Made by a program: the position numbers and the translations under genes. This document shows positions 50,086-59,700 of a DNA stretch of 64,000 bases, one piece after another. Below the pieces are notes generated by a model. The model made no database searches. It had not been told where the DNA came from and worked only from the letters and a program-made list of their open reading frames with translations. Position 1 is the stretch's first letter, and the number at the start of each line of letters is the position of its first letter. Source of the DNA: an uncultured Oscillospiraceae bacterium (GTDB lineage Bacteria; Bacillota; Clostridia; Oscillospirales; Oscillospiraceae); assembly GCA_910587785.1 (NCBI GenBank), contig CAJUOA010000005.1:9322-73321 (forward strand), given 5' to 3'.

Positions 50086-52176
50086 GTGAAATACACCCAG
50101 TGGAACGCGGCGGCGTTTGACCAGGCGGCGGCGGAGCGGCTCCACGCGGCGGGCCACCCCCGCCTGCTCTCCGCCGTGATGGCCGCCCGGGGCGTGGAGG
50201 CGCCCGGCGAGGCCGGGGCCCTCCTGGTCCGGGAGCGGCATTTGCAGAACTCCCCCTTCCTCATGAAGGATATGGACAAGGCGGTCCGGCGCATCCGTCT
50301 GGCCCTGGAGCGGGGGGAGCGCATGGCCGTCTTCGGCGACTACGACGTGGACGGCATCACCTCCACCGTCCTCCTGGTCCACTACCTGCGCTCCCAGGGG
50401 GCGGACTGCATCAAGCACATCCCCCGCCGCATCGAGGACGGCTACGGCCTGGGGCGGGACGCCCTGCGGGCCCTCCGGGACCAGGGCGTGACCCTGGTGG
50501 TCACCGTCGACTGCGGCATCACCGGCGTGGAGGAGGCCCGCTTCGCGAGGGAGATCGGCCTGGACCTCGTCATCACCGACCACCACGAGTGCAAGGAGGT
50601 ATTGCCGGAGGCGGTGGCCGTGGTGGACCCCCGCCGGAGCGACTGTCCCTACCCCTTCAAGCACCTGGCCGGGGTGGGCGTGGCACTCAAGCTGGTCCTG
50701 GCCCTGGGGGAGCCCCAGGCGGAGGCCCTCTTCCAGCGCTACAGCGCCCTGGCCGCCATCGGCACGGTGGCGGACGTGATGCTCATGACCGGGGAGAACC
50801 GCACCATCGTCAGCCGGGGGCTGGAGGCGGTGGGGGAGACCCCGTTTCTGGGCCTCCGGGCCCTCCTGCGGGAGACGGGCCTGCCGGAGACGGGCCTGAC
50901 CTCCACCCAGATCGGCTTCGTCCTGGCCCCCCGGATCAACGCCGCCGGGCGCATGGGGGAGGCGGAGCTGGCGGCGGACCTCCTCCTCACAAACGACCCC
51001 GCCCGGGCCGAGGACATGGCCCGGGAGATGTGCGCCCTCAACCGGGAACGGCAGGCCGTGGAGCAGGAAATTTACGCCCAGGCCGTCGAGCAGATCGAGG
51101 GCCTCCCCGCCGCCGGGCGAAACGCTCTGGTCCTCTCCAGCGCGGTCTGGCATCAGGGGGTGGTGGGCATCGTGGCCAGCCGCCTCAGCGAGAGATACTC
51201 CTGCCCCAGCTTCATGATCCACCTCCAGGGCGGGGTGGGCAAGGGCTCCTGCCGGAGCTACGGGGGCTTCAACCTCTTCGCCGCCCTGGAGCGCTGCGCC
51301 GACCTGCTGCTGGACTTCGGCGGGCACGAGCTGGCGGCGGGCTTCAACATCCGGGAGGAGCTCATCCCCGCCTTCCGGGAGCGGGTGAACCTGTGCGTCG
51401 AGGAGTACTGCGGCGGGAAAAAGCCGGTGAGCGCCCTGGACGTGGACGTGGTCCTCTCCGGGGCCGGGGCCCTCACGCTGGACGAGGTGGAGGCCCTGGG
51501 ACGCCTGGAGCCCTACGGCGCGGGCAACGGACGCCCGGTCTTCGCCCTCATGGGCGTCCGGGTGGAGGCCATGCAGAACGTGGGGCAGAACCGGCACCTG
51601 AAGCTCCGCCTGGCCGCGCCGGAGGGGACGCTGGACGCCATCTTCTTCTCCGCCACGGCGTCGGAGTACGGCGTCTCCCCCGGGATGCTGGTGGACGCGG
51701 CCTTCAACCTCCAGATCAACGAGTTCCGGTCCGTGAGCACCGTCCAGCTCCAGATCATCGACCTGCGCCCCGCCCAGGGCTTCACCCCCCGGGAGCGGCG
51801 GGACCTGGACCTGGTGGACCGCCTCATCGCCGGGGCGGAGGTCTCCCGGGAGGAGGCGGAGCGGATGCTCCCGGAGCGGGGACAGTTCGCCGCCCTGTGG
51901 CGGGCCGCCGTCCGCCTGGAGCGGGAGGGGGGCCCAGCCGCCTCCAGGGCCGTCACCCTGCGCCGCCTCATGGGGGCGGTGGAGGGGGACGAGCCCTTCC
52001 TGCGCGCGGCGGTGGGGCTGGAGGTCTTCGCCGAGCGGGGCCTTATCACCCTGGGCAGCCGGGAGGATATGATGATACTGCACCCCGTGCCCGGCCGCCG
52101 GGCGGACCTGGAGCAGAGCTTCTATATGCGGGAGCTGCGCCGGGCGCTGGGGGAAGAAGAGAAGGGAGGCCGCTGA
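50086..52176 (+). CDS. recJ: single-stranded-DNA-specific exonuclease RecJ
   Basis: The 696-residue protein carries the DHH phosphoesterase motifs FGDYDVDGITS, DCGITG, DHHECKE and IAAIGTVADVM, then DHHA1 with SCRSYGGFNLF and FGGHELAAGF, and an OB-like C-terminal domain. It digests ssDNA 5' to 3' in repair. GGGAGAGGGGAGGA precedes the ATG. rel follows after 4 bp. Confidence 0.95.
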   Translation: MKYTQWNAAAFDQAAAERLHAAGHPRLLSAVMAARGVEAPGEAGALLVRERHLQNSPFLMKDMDKAVRRIRLALERGERMAVFGDYDVDGITSTVLLVHYLRSQGADCIKHIPRRIEDGYGLGRDALRALRDQGVTLVVTVDCGITGVEEARFAREIGLDLVITDHHECKEVLPEAVAVVDPRRSDCPYPFKHLAGVGVALKLVLALGEPQAEALFQRYSALAAIGTVADVMLMTGENRTIVSRGLEAVGETPFLGLRALLRETGLPETGLTSTQIGFVLAPRINAAGRMGEAELAADLLLTNDPARAEDMAREMCALNRERQAVEQEIYAQAVEQIEGLPAAGRNALVLSSAVWHQGVVGIVASRLSERYSCPSFMIHLQGGVGKGSCRSYGGFNLFAALERCADLLLDFGGHELAAGFNIREELIPAFRERVNLCVEEYCGGKKPVSALDVDVVLSGAGALTLDEVEALGRLEPYGAGNGRPVFALMGVRVEAMQNVGQNRHLKLRLAAPEGTLDAIFFSATASEYGVSPGMLVDAAFNLQINEFRSVSTVQLQIIDLRPAQGFTPRERRDLDLVDRLIAGAEVSREEAERMLPERGQFAALWRAAVRLEREGGPAASRAVTLRRLMGAVEGDEPFLRAAVGLEVFAERGLITLGSREDMMILHPVPGRRADLEQSFYMRELRRALGEEEKGGR

Positions 52177-52180
52177 TAGT

Positions 52181-54391
52181 ATGGTCACGGTCGAAGAGCG
52201 CTACGAGCATCTGGAAAAGACGATCCGGGGGTACAACATCTCCGCGGACCTCTCCCAGATCCGCGCCGCCTATGAATACGCGAGGGAGCACCACGGCGAG
52301 CAGATGCGCCGGGACGGCACCCCCTTTATCACCCACCCCATCAACGTGGCCCAGATCGTAGCGGAGATGCGCCTGGACAGCGAGTCCATCATCGCCGCCC
52401 TCCTCCACGACTGCATCGAGGACACGGACACCACCTACGAGGACGTGGCCAAGATCTTCGGCGTCACGGTGGCGGACATCGTCGACGGGGTGACGAAGCT
52501 CACCCGGGTGAAGTATTCCACCATGGAAGAGGAGCAGATGGAGAACCTGCGCAAGATGCTCTTCGCCATGAGCCGGGACATCCGGGTGATCCTCATCAAG
52601 ATCGCCGACCGGCTCCACAACATGCGCACCATGGAGTACCAGACCCCGGCCAAGCAGAAGAAGAAGGCCTTCGAGACCATGGAGATCTACGCGCCCATCG
52701 CCCACCGGCTGGGCCTTGCGAAGATGAAGTGGGAGCTGGAGGACCTGTCTCTCAAGTACCTGGACCCGGTGGCCTACCGGGAGATCACCGAGCGGCTGGA
52801 GGCCGACAGCGCGGACCACAACCAGTTTTTGGGGGGCATCCAGAAGAAAATCCAGGCCAAGCTCACGGAGATGGAGGTGCCCAACGCCGTGGTCTACGGC
52901 CGGGTCAAGCACCCCTACAGCATCTACCGCAAGATGTACGCCCAGGAGAAGACCATGGAGGAGATCTACGACCTCTTCGCCCTGCGGGTGCTGGTGGACA
53001 CGGTGGCGGACTGCTACAACGTCCTGGGGGCGGTCCACGACCTCTACAAGCCCATCCTGGGCCGGTTCAAGGACTACATCGCCACCCCCAAGCCCAATAT
53101 GTACCAGTCCCTCCACACCACCGTCATCGGCGACGAGGGCATCCCCTTCGAGGTCCAGATCCGGACCTACGACATGCACGCCATCGCCGAGTACGGCGTG
53201 GCCGCCCACTGGAAGTACAAGCAGGGCATCCGCACCAACGGCGGGGAGGGGACCTACGAGTGGATCAGGAGGCTCCTGGAGAACCAGGAGGACGCGGACG
53301 CGGAGGAGTTCATCCACTCCCTGAAGGTGGACCTCTTCGCGGAGGAGGTCTTCGTCTTCACCCCCCGGGGAGACGTGGTGAACCTGCCCGCCGGGGCCAC
53401 GCCCATCGACTTCGCCTACTCCATCCACTCCGCCATCGGCAACACCATGGTGGGGGCCAAGGTCAACGGACGCATGGTGGGCTACGACCATGTGCTCCAC
53501 AACGGCGACGTGGTGGAGATCAACACCTCCAAGTCCGCCAAGGGCCCCAGCCGGGACTGGATGAACATCGCCAAGAGCAGCGAGGCGAGGAGCAAGATCC
53601 GGCAGTGGTTCAAGCGGGAGCGGCGGGAGGAGAACATCGCCCAGGGCCGCGCCTCCTTCGAGGCGGAGCTCAAGCACGCGGGGCTCACCATGAGCCAGGT
53701 TACCGCTGCCGACGCCCTGCCCGCTATTTTGAAGCGCCTGAGCTTCCAGACCCTCGACGAGCTCTACGCCGCCATCGGCTACGGGGGCTACACGGCGCTG
53801 AAGGCGGTCAACCGCATCCGCGACGAGCTCCAGCAGATGAGCCGGGCGGCGGCCATCGAGAAGGCCGCCCAGGCGGCGGAGGAGGCCAAGGCCGTCCAGA
53901 CCGGCAAGCCCCCCGCGCCCCGCAGGAGCAAGAGCGAGAAGGGCATCATTGTCGAGGGCCTCTCCAACTGCCTGGTGAAGTTCTCCAAGTGCTGCACCCC
54001 GGTGCCGGGGGACGAGATCGTGGGGTTCATCACCCGGGGCTACGGGGTGAGCGTCCACCGCAGGGACTGCCCCAACGCCGCCCAGGACCGCCGCACCGGC
54101 GCCGACCAGGGCCGCTGGATCAAGGTCACCTGGAGCGACGACATCCGGGAGGCCTACTCCACCGCCCTGGAGGTGGTCTGCAAGGACCGGCCCAACCTGC
54201 TGGTGGACATTTCCACCGCCTTGAGCACCACGAAGGTCTCCATTACAGGGATGAACGTCCACGCTACGGCGGACGGGTTTGCCATCTTCCATGTGACCAT
54301 CTCCGTCACCGACGCCAAGCAGTTAGATCAGGTCATGCGCAAGCTCCACGGCATCTCCAGCGTGATGAAGGTGAACCGTCCCGCGGGCTGA
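52181..54391 (+). CDS. rel: bifunctional (p)ppGpp synthetase/hydrolase
   Basis: The 736-residue protein has the HD hydrolase domain (about 25-180; FITHPINVAQ, LLHDCIEDT, IKIADRLHNMRTM), the synthetase domain (about 200-330; GRVKHPYSIYRKM, YQSLHTTVIG), TGS (about 385-445; VFTPRGDVVNLPAGATPIDF), a Cys-containing segment (CLVKFSKCCTPVPGD) and a C-terminal ACT domain. It sets alarmone levels in the stringent response. GAAGGGAGG precedes the ATG. The recJ-rel-dtd order is common in Clostridia. Confidence 0.96.
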   Translation: MVTVEERYEHLEKTIRGYNISADLSQIRAAYEYAREHHGEQMRRDGTPFITHPINVAQIVAEMRLDSESIIAALLHDCIEDTDTTYEDVAKIFGVTVADIVDGVTKLTRVKYSTMEEEQMENLRKMLFAMSRDIRVILIKIADRLHNMRTMEYQTPAKQKKKAFETMEIYAPIAHRLGLAKMKWELEDLSLKYLDPVAYREITERLEADSADHNQFLGGIQKKIQAKLTEMEVPNAVVYGRVKHPYSIYRKMYAQEKTMEEIYDLFALRVLVDTVADCYNVLGAVHDLYKPILGRFKDYIATPKPNMYQSLHTTVIGDEGIPFEVQIRTYDMHAIAEYGVAAHWKYKQGIRTNGGEGTYEWIRRLLENQEDADAEEFIHSLKVDLFAEEVFVFTPRGDVVNLPAGATPIDFAYSIHSAIGNTMVGAKVNGRMVGYDHVLHNGDVVEINTSKSAKGPSRDWMNIAKSSEARSKIRQWFKRERREENIAQGRASFEAELKHAGLTMSQVTAADALPAILKRLSFQTLDELYAAIGYGGYTALKAVNRIRDELQQMSRAAAIEKAAQAAEEAKAVQTGKPPAPRRSKSEKGIIVEGLSNCLVKFSKCCTPVPGDEIVGFITRGYGVSVHRRDCPNAAQDRRTGADQGRWIKVTWSDDIREAYSTALEVVCKDRPNLLVDISTALSTTKVSITGMNVHATADGFAIFHVTISVTDAKQLDQVMRKLHGISSVMKVNRPAG

Positions 54392-54396
54392 CGGGC

Positions 54397-54579
54397 GCGA
54401 AGCGCAGTCCTGCCGGACGGGCAAACGCGGGACTGGAGTGCTGTAATCGACCAGGTTTACAGCCCGGTACCGATAGACCGGAGCGAAGCGCAGTCCTGCC
54501 GGACGGGCAAATTCGGGACTGGAGTGCTGTAATTGACCAGGTTTACAGCCCGGTAACGATAAACCGGAGCGAAGCGCAG
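54397..54579 (+). repeat. 86-bp tandem repeat, about two copies
   Basis: The word GCGAAGCGCAG occurs at 54397, 54483 and 54569, exactly 86 bp apart, and the units between them differ at only a few bases. Each unit contains CTGTAA...TTTACAG, an imperfect hairpin, and CCTGCCGGACGGGCA. That last 15-mer also occurs alone at 34573-34587 after the J-domain gene. Confidence 0.85.
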
Positions 54580-54594
54580 GAAAAAAGTTTCGTC

Positions 54595-54660
54595 CACCTT
54601 TTCAAAGGTGGTGGGTCCAGGGCAAAGCCCTGGTGGGTTTGGGCAAAGCCCAACATCCAT
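54595..54660 (-). repeat. hairpin-array repeat, short inverted copy
   Basis: On the minus strand it reads GTTGGGCTTTGCCCAA, then ACCCACCAGGGCTTTGCCCTGG, followed by a CCACCTTTGAAAAGGTGG hairpin. The first part matches 57316-57350 and 62432-62472, in opposite orientation. Confidence 0.75.
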
Positions 54661-54683
54661 TCGTAAAAAAGGAGGAAAACCAT

Positions 54684-55124
54684 ATGCGCGCAGTGGTAAC
54701 CCGGGTGCGCTCCGCCTCGGTGGAGATCGGCGGGAAGGTCAACGGGGCCATCGGCCAGGGCTACCTGGTCCTCCTGGGGGTCGGCCCCAACGACACGGAG
54801 GAGACGGCGGAGAAATTGGCCGGCAAGGTCTGCAACCTCCGGGTCTTCGAGGACGAGAACGGGAAGATGAACCGGAGCCTGGAGCAGGTGGAGGGGAGCC
54901 TCCTGGTGGTGAGCCAATTCACGCTCTACGCGGACACCTCCAGCCGCCGCCCGGGGTTCACCGGCGCGGCCAAGCCGGACCTCGCGGTCCCGCTCTACGA
55001 GCGCTTCATGGCACACTGCCGGGAGCGGGGCTTTGACGTTCAGCACGGGGAGTTCGGGGCGGATATGCAGGTCTTCTCCCAGAACGACGGGCCGGTGACG
55101 ATCTTATTCGATACAGAGTCCTAG
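54684..55124 (+). CDS. dtd: D-aminoacyl-tRNA deacylase
   Basis: The 146-residue protein has MRAVVTRVRSASVEI at the start, the active-site SQFTLYAD and NDGPVTILFD near the end, typical of DTD1. It removes D-amino acids from tRNA. AAAAAAGGAGG precedes ATG 54684; the upstream extension is repeat sequence. It is cut off from rel by 292 bp of repeats, so cotranscription is uncertain. Confidence 0.95.
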   Translation: MRAVVTRVRSASVEIGGKVNGAIGQGYLVLLGVGPNDTEETAEKLAGKVCNLRVFEDENGKMNRSLEQVEGSLLVVSQFTLYADTSSRRPGFTGAAKPDLAVPLYERFMAHCRERGFDVQHGEFGADMQVFSQNDGPVTILFDTES

Positions 55125-55234
55125 GCGGACGGCCAATGCGCCCTTATGTGCGGCGCGTCACCGGGTTTTCCGCACGGTAACGACAATATGATCTGATTGA
55201 CACAGAGGGAGAGCTCTGAGAAAGGGAGGGCGCT

Positions 55235-55843
55235 ATGCTCTTTGATATGCTGGAGACCATGCCCTATACCACCAACTGCTACCTCATCGGGGACGAGACG
55301 GCGAAGGTCTGCGCCCTGGTGGACCCGGGCGGGAGCCTGGAGAAGATTCTGGAGATGGTGCAAAGCAGAGGGCTGACGCTGGAGAAGATCCTCCTCACCC
55401 ACGGCCACTATGACCACGTAGGGCAGGTCTCCGCCCTGCTGGAGGTCTTTCCCAACGCGGCGGTGTACCTCCACCGGTTGGACCACCGGGAGGACGACAA
55501 GCGGCTCTATCCGCCGCCCACATGGGGGTTCAACCACTTCGAGGACGGTTCGCACCTCTCTGTGGGGAGCATCGATGTCCAGGTCCTCCACACCCCCGGC
55601 CACTCCGCCGGGAGCGTGACGCTCCTGGCGGGGGACGTGATGCTCTGCGGGGACACCCTCTTCACCGGCTCCTGCGGCCGCTGGGACCTGACCGGCGGGG
55701 ACTATGAGGCCCTGCAAGGGTCCCTGGCCCGGCTGGGACGGCTGGAGGGGGACTGCAAGGTCTGCCCCGGCCACGGCCCCGCCTCCACCCTGGAGCGGGA
55801 ACGGCGGACGAATCCCTGCCTGCGGCAGGCGCTGGGCCTATGA
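55235..55843 (+). CDS. metallo-beta-lactamase-fold hydrolase, glyoxalase II-like
   Basis: The 202-residue enzyme has the metal motif THGHYDHVG (HxHxDH) near residue 52, HTPGHSAGSV and the Asp in LCGDTLFTGSCGR, and the final His in VCPGHGPASTL. It probably cleaves a thioester or similar bond; the substrate is unknown. AAAGGGAGGG precedes the ATG. Its stop overlaps the hemZ ATG by 4 bp. Confidence 0.9.
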   Translation: MLFDMLETMPYTTNCYLIGDETAKVCALVDPGGSLEKILEMVQSRGLTLEKILLTHGHYDHVGQVSALLEVFPNAAVYLHRLDHREDDKRLYPPPTWGFNHFEDGSHLSVGSIDVQVLHTPGHSAGSVTLLAGDVMLCGDTLFTGSCGRWDLTGGDYEALQGSLARLGRLEGDCKVCPGHGPASTLERERRTNPCLRQALGL

Positions 55844-57306
55844 GACTGATTTTCAGCGGCCACGACTACCGCTACGCCGTGGAGCAGAGCCTGCTGGCCT
55901 TTTTCCCCCACGAGCGGCCGGTCTGCGGCGGGGAGGACCCCAACCGGGCGGAGGTGTCCCTCCGGACGGAGGGGAGCGCCGCCCTGGCGGAGACCCGCCT
56001 GACCGTGGACGGCAGGAGCGCCCGCGGCGAGGCCCAAACGGACCTCACCGGCGTCACGGACGATTACGGGCGGGAGCGGCTGAAGCAGCGGGCGGTGAAG
56101 CTGAGCTTCTTCCAGGCGGCGCGGCGACTCACCGGCGTCACTCCGGCCTGGGGGGCGCTGACGGGCATCCGTCCGGCGAAGCTTGCCTCGGAGCTCCTGG
56201 AGGGCGGGCGCTCTCCGGAGGAGGCGGACCGGGTCCTCCGGGACACCTACTTCGTCTCCGCACAGCGGCGGCGGCTGTGCCTCCAGTGCGCCCAGGCGGG
56301 GCTGGAGGCCAAACGGGACCTCAAGCCGGAGGAGATCTCCCTCTACGTGGGCATCCCCTTCTGCCCCACCCGCTGCGCCTATTGCAGCTTTGTCAGCAAC
56401 AGCGTGGAGAAGAGCTTCCGCTGGGTGGAGCCCTACCTGGAGGCGCTTCTCGCGGAGGTGGACAGCGCCGCGCAGATGGTCCGGGACCTGGGGCTGCGGG
56501 TGCGCTCGTTCTACATGGGCGGCGGCACCCCCACCACATTGAGCGCGGCGCAGCTGGACCGCCTCCTGGGCCGTCTGGGGGAGAGATTTGACCTCAGCGG
56601 TGTGGTGGAGTACACCGTGGAGGCCGGGAGGCCCGACACGGTCACGGCGGACAAGCTGGAGGTCCTCCGCCGCCGCGGGACCACCCGGGTCAGCGTCAAC
56701 CCCCAGTCCATGGAGGACCGGGTCCTGGCCGCTATCGGACGCCGCCACAGCGCGGACGACATCCGCGCCGCCGTGGAGCTGGTGGACCGCTTCGGCTTCC
56801 CCCATGTGAACATGGACCTCATCGCGGGCCTCCCCGAGGACACGCCGGAGGGCTTCCGCCGCACCCTGGACGAGGTCATCGGCTTCGGCACGGACAACAT
56901 CACCGTCCACACCCTGAGCCTTAAGAAGGGGAGCCGTATCACTCTGGAGGGCACCCGCATCCCCACCGAGGACGAGGTGGCGGCGATGCTGGACTACGCC
57001 GACCCGGCCCTGCGCGGGGCGGGGTTCGCCCCCTACTACCTCTACCGGCAGAAGTATATGTCCGGGAGCTTTGAGAACGTGGGCTGGTGCCGCCCGGGGG
57101 GCACGGGGTGGTACAATATCTATATCATGGAGGAGCTCCACACCATCTTGAGCCTGGGGGCGGGAGGGTCGACGAAGATGGTGGACCCCGCCCGGGACCG
57201 CATCGAGCGGGTGTTCAACCTCAAGTACCCCCAGGAGTACGTCCAGCGGCCGGAGAAGATCGCGGCCAATCAGGCGGCGTTCCGGAGGTTCTACGAGGGG
57301 ATTTGA
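55840..57306 (+). CDS. hemZ: HemZ-type radical SAM protein (coproporphyrinogen dehydrogenase family)
   Basis: The 488-residue protein has an N-terminal domain of about 160 residues specific to HemZ, then a radical-SAM barrel with CPTRCAYCSF near residue 180, GGGTPTTLSA, and NMDLIAGLPEDT. The HemZ family is annotated as oxygen-independent coproporphyrinogen oxidase, but its activity is less certain than HemN. It is coupled to the preceding hydrolase. Confidence 0.93.
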   Translation: MRLIFSGHDYRYAVEQSLLAFFPHERPVCGGEDPNRAEVSLRTEGSAALAETRLTVDGRSARGEAQTDLTGVTDDYGRERLKQRAVKLSFFQAARRLTGVTPAWGALTGIRPAKLASELLEGGRSPEEADRVLRDTYFVSAQRRRLCLQCAQAGLEAKRDLKPEEISLYVGIPFCPTRCAYCSFVSNSVEKSFRWVEPYLEALLAEVDSAAQMVRDLGLRVRSFYMGGGTPTTLSAAQLDRLLGRLGERFDLSGVVEYTVEAGRPDTVTADKLEVLRRRGTTRVSVNPQSMEDRVLAAIGRRHSADDIRAAVELVDRFGFPHVNMDLIAGLPEDTPEGFRRTLDEVIGFGTDNITVHTLSLKKGSRITLEGTRIPTEDEVAAMLDYADPALRGAGFAPYYLYRQKYMSGSFENVGWCRPGGTGWYNIYIMEELHTILSLGAGGSTKMVDPARDRIERVFNLKYPQEYVQRPEKIAANQAAFRRFYEGI

Positions 57307-57420
57307 CGGGTGAACGCTGGGCTCCGCCCAGACCCGCCAGGGCTTTGCCCTGGACCCACCAGAGGCTCTGCCTCTGGACTCCGCCAGGGGCTGAGCCCCT
57401 GGACCCGCAAATCGCGCTTC
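57307..57420 (+). repeat. hairpin-array repeat, full copy
   Basis: Four hairpins stand side by side: CTGGGCTCCGCCCAG, CCAGGGCTTTGCCCTGG, CCAGAGGCTCTGCCTCTGG and CCAGGGGCTGAGCCCCTGG, separated by ACCCGC, ACCCA and ACTCCG, ending GACCCGC. Nearly the same array is at 62432-62527. The rest of the gap to 57521 holds a small GCGCTTCGCGC hairpin and no gene. Confidence 0.85.
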
Positions 57421-57521
57421 GCGCCCGCCCGCTGCTGCCTGTCATGTTTTCACGCCCCCGCCGCATAGTTTACCATGAGAGGCGGCCGCCTCCCGCAATC
57501 CAGTAAAAAAGAGGTCGATCC

Positions 57522-59129
57522 ATGTCCAGAGAAAAGAAGCAGTCCTTCATGGGCGGCGTCACGGTGATGGCCATCTCCACGGTGTTCGTGAAGATCTGCG
57601 GCGCGCTGTACAAGATCCCGCTCAACAACATCCTGGGGGAGGAGGGCGTCACGCACTTCATGAGTGCGTACAATATTTACACCTTCCTCCTGACCCTCTC
57701 CACCACCGGGCTCCCCCTGGCCCTCTCGAAGCTCATCAGCGAGGCCCACGCCACCGGACGGCGCACCCAGATGCGCCGCTGCTTCAACACGGCCATGGCC
57801 CTCTTCGCGGCCATGGGGGCGGCGGGCACGGCGGTGATGCTCCTCTTCACGAGACAGCTGGCGGAGCTCCTCAACAACCCCTCCGCCTACTGGCCCATCA
57901 AGACCCTGGGGGTGTCGGTGATCTGCGTGTCCATCATGTGCGCCTACCGGGGCTTCGCCCAGGGGCGGCAGAACATGGTGCCCACGGCGGTCAGTCAGTT
58001 CATCGAGGCGTTTTTCAAGCTCCTGGTGGGCCTGCCCCTGGCCTGGTACCTCATTCGGATGGGCCAGCCCCTGGAGATCGGCGCCGCCGGGGCCATCGTG
58101 GGCGTGAGCGCGGGCATCGTCCTGGCCATGCTCTATATGGTCCTCAACTACCGCAGGCACCGGGGCCCCATCCTCTGGGGCACCGACGTGCCCCAGAGCC
58201 ACGGCGCCATCATCCGCCGCCTCCTGGGGCTGGGCATCCCCATCACCATCGGGCAGGCGGGGATGAGCCTGCTCAATATGGTGGACCAGTCGGTGATCCT
58301 GGGCCGCCTCCAGGAGGTCCTGGGCTACACCGAGCAGGCCTCCGCCGCCCTCTACGGGCAGTACTCCTTCAGCAACACCCTCTTCAACCTGCCCGCCGCC
58401 TTCCTGCCCGCCGTGTCGGTGAGCCTTATCCCGGCGGTGTCCGTGGCGGTGGTGCGGAAAAACCACGAGGAGGTCAACAAGGTCGTCACCACCAGCTTCC
58501 GGCTCATCTCCATGCTGGCCATCCCGGCGGGGGTGGGGCTCTCGGTGCTGGCGGGGCCGATTTTGCTCCTGCTGTACCCCGCGCGGCGGGAGACGGCCAT
58601 CGCCGCCGCCTACCACCTCCAAATTCTGGGCGCGGCGTCCATCTTCGTGTGCATCATGCTCCTGACCAACTCCATCATGCAGGCCCACGGCAAGGTCCAG
58701 CTCCCCATCTTCACCATGCTTATCGGCGGCGTGGTCAAGGTGGCGGTGAACTACCTCCTGGTGGGCGACCCGGACATCAACATCAAGGGCGCGCCCATCG
58801 GCACCCTGGTCTGCTACGTGCTCATCGCGGCCATCAATCTGGCCATCGTCTACGGCCTGCTGGAGAAGAAGCCCAACTACTTCGCCATCTTCCTGAAGCC
58901 CGCCTTCGCCTCGGCGGCCATGGGGGCCACGGCCTGGGCGGTCCACGGCATCCTGGGCCGCACCCTCACCGGCGGATATCTGCGGGAGAGCCTCGCCACC
59001 TTCTTGGCGGTGGGCGCGGCGGTGGCGGTGTATGCCGTATTGGTCATCGCCCTGCGCATCATCACCCGGGAGGACCTGCGCATGGTCCCCGGCGGGGAGA
59101 AATTGGCGCGGGTGCTCCATATCCGGTAA
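57522..59129 (+). CDS. lipid-linked polysaccharide flippase, SpoVB/MurJ-like (YabM type)
   Basis: The 535-residue membrane protein has about fourteen helices. It begins FMGGVTVMAISTVFVKICGALYKIPLNNILG, the mark of the SpoVB/YabM/YtgP branch of the MOP exporter superfamily. Members flip lipid-linked wall or spore-cortex precursors. Its position before hup-rqcP-yabP-yabQ-divIC matches yabM in Bacillus. The mazG (yabN) gene that often follows is absent. Confidence 0.88.
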   Translation: MSREKKQSFMGGVTVMAISTVFVKICGALYKIPLNNILGEEGVTHFMSAYNIYTFLLTLSTTGLPLALSKLISEAHATGRRTQMRRCFNTAMALFAAMGAAGTAVMLLFTRQLAELLNNPSAYWPIKTLGVSVICVSIMCAYRGFAQGRQNMVPTAVSQFIEAFFKLLVGLPLAWYLIRMGQPLEIGAAGAIVGVSAGIVLAMLYMVLNYRRHRGPILWGTDVPQSHGAIIRRLLGLGIPITIGQAGMSLLNMVDQSVILGRLQEVLGYTEQASAALYGQYSFSNTLFNLPAAFLPAVSVSLIPAVSVAVVRKNHEEVNKVVTTSFRLISMLAIPAGVGLSVLAGPILLLLYPARRETAIAAAYHLQILGAASIFVCIMLLTNSIMQAHGKVQLPIFTMLIGGVVKVAVNYLLVGDPDINIKGAPIGTLVCYVLIAAINLAIVYGLLEKKPNYFAIFLKPAFASAAMGATAWAVHGILGRTLTGGYLRESLATFLAVGAAVAVYAVLVIALRIITREDLRMVPGGEKLARVLHIR

Positions 59130-59261
59130 AACGGCGGGGGGCTGGGAGACGCGGAGGATGGTGCGGGGGCGCACAATGCGCGCCCCCGCGGGCCTGTACG
59201 CGTCCCGCCCCCTCTCCGGATAAGAATCTCTATTAAATTTGCGGTTTTTAGCATAAAAACC

Positions 59262-59290
59262 TTGCAAGAGCGGGGAAAATATGTTAGATT
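59262..59290 (+). promoter_or_regulatory. promoter of hup
   Basis: TTGCAA (59262-59267), 17 bp, TAGATT (59285-59290), 61 bp before the hup ATG. Confidence 0.65.
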
Positions 59291-59351
59291 ATAGATTGCT
59301 GTATGCCCGGGGCCTGACCCCGCAACAAAAGAAACGAAGGAGACCATATCT

Positions 59352-59630
59352 ATGAACAAGACAGAACTCATCAACGCCGTTGCCGAGCAGGCGGCCCTCT
59401 CCAAGAAGGACTCCGAGGCGGCGGTCAACGCGGCCCTGGAGGTCATCACCGCCGCCCTCAAGGACGGGGACAAGGTACAGCTCGTCGGCTTTGGGTCTTT
59501 TGAGGTGAAAAAGCGGGAGGCCCGGGTGGGCCGCAACCCCCGCACCAAGGAGGCCATCGACATCCCCGCCTCCAAGGTCCCCGTGTTCAAGCCCGGCAAG
59601 GCCCTCAAGGACGTGATCGCCCAGTCCTGA
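59352..59630 (+). CDS. hup: HU family DNA-binding protein
   Basis: The 92-residue protein has MNKTELINAVAEQAALSKKD, then VQLVGFGSFEV and the DNA-binding arm VGRNPRTKEAIDIPASKVPVFKPGKALK. It bends and compacts DNA. The ribosome-binding site is GAAGGAG. It has its own promoter and terminator within the yab cluster. Confidence 0.96.
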   Translation: MNKTELINAVAEQAALSKKDSEAAVNAALEVITAALKDGDKVQLVGFGSFEVKKREARVGRNPRTKEAIDIPASKVPVFKPGKALKDVIAQS

Positions 59631-59655
59631 GCCCTGCCCGAAAAAGACTGCGCAT

Positions 59656-59687
59656 AGGGGTGCGGCCCTCCGCCGCGCCCCTTTTTT
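59656..59687 (+). terminator. terminator after hup
   Basis: An 11-bp stem with one G-T pair (59656-59666 with 59672-59682) followed by a T-run to 59687, just before the rqcP ribosome-binding site. Confidence 0.8.
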
Positions 59688-59700
59688 GAAAGGAGACGCC

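Noticed and set aside
54397..54579. CRISPR-like array
   Set aside because: Only two 86-bp units, repeated head to tail without unique spacers, and no cas genes.
57307..57420. CRISPR array or attC-like sites
   Set aside because: Each unit is a different hairpin and the spacers are 5-7 bp constant linkers; no integrase nearby.
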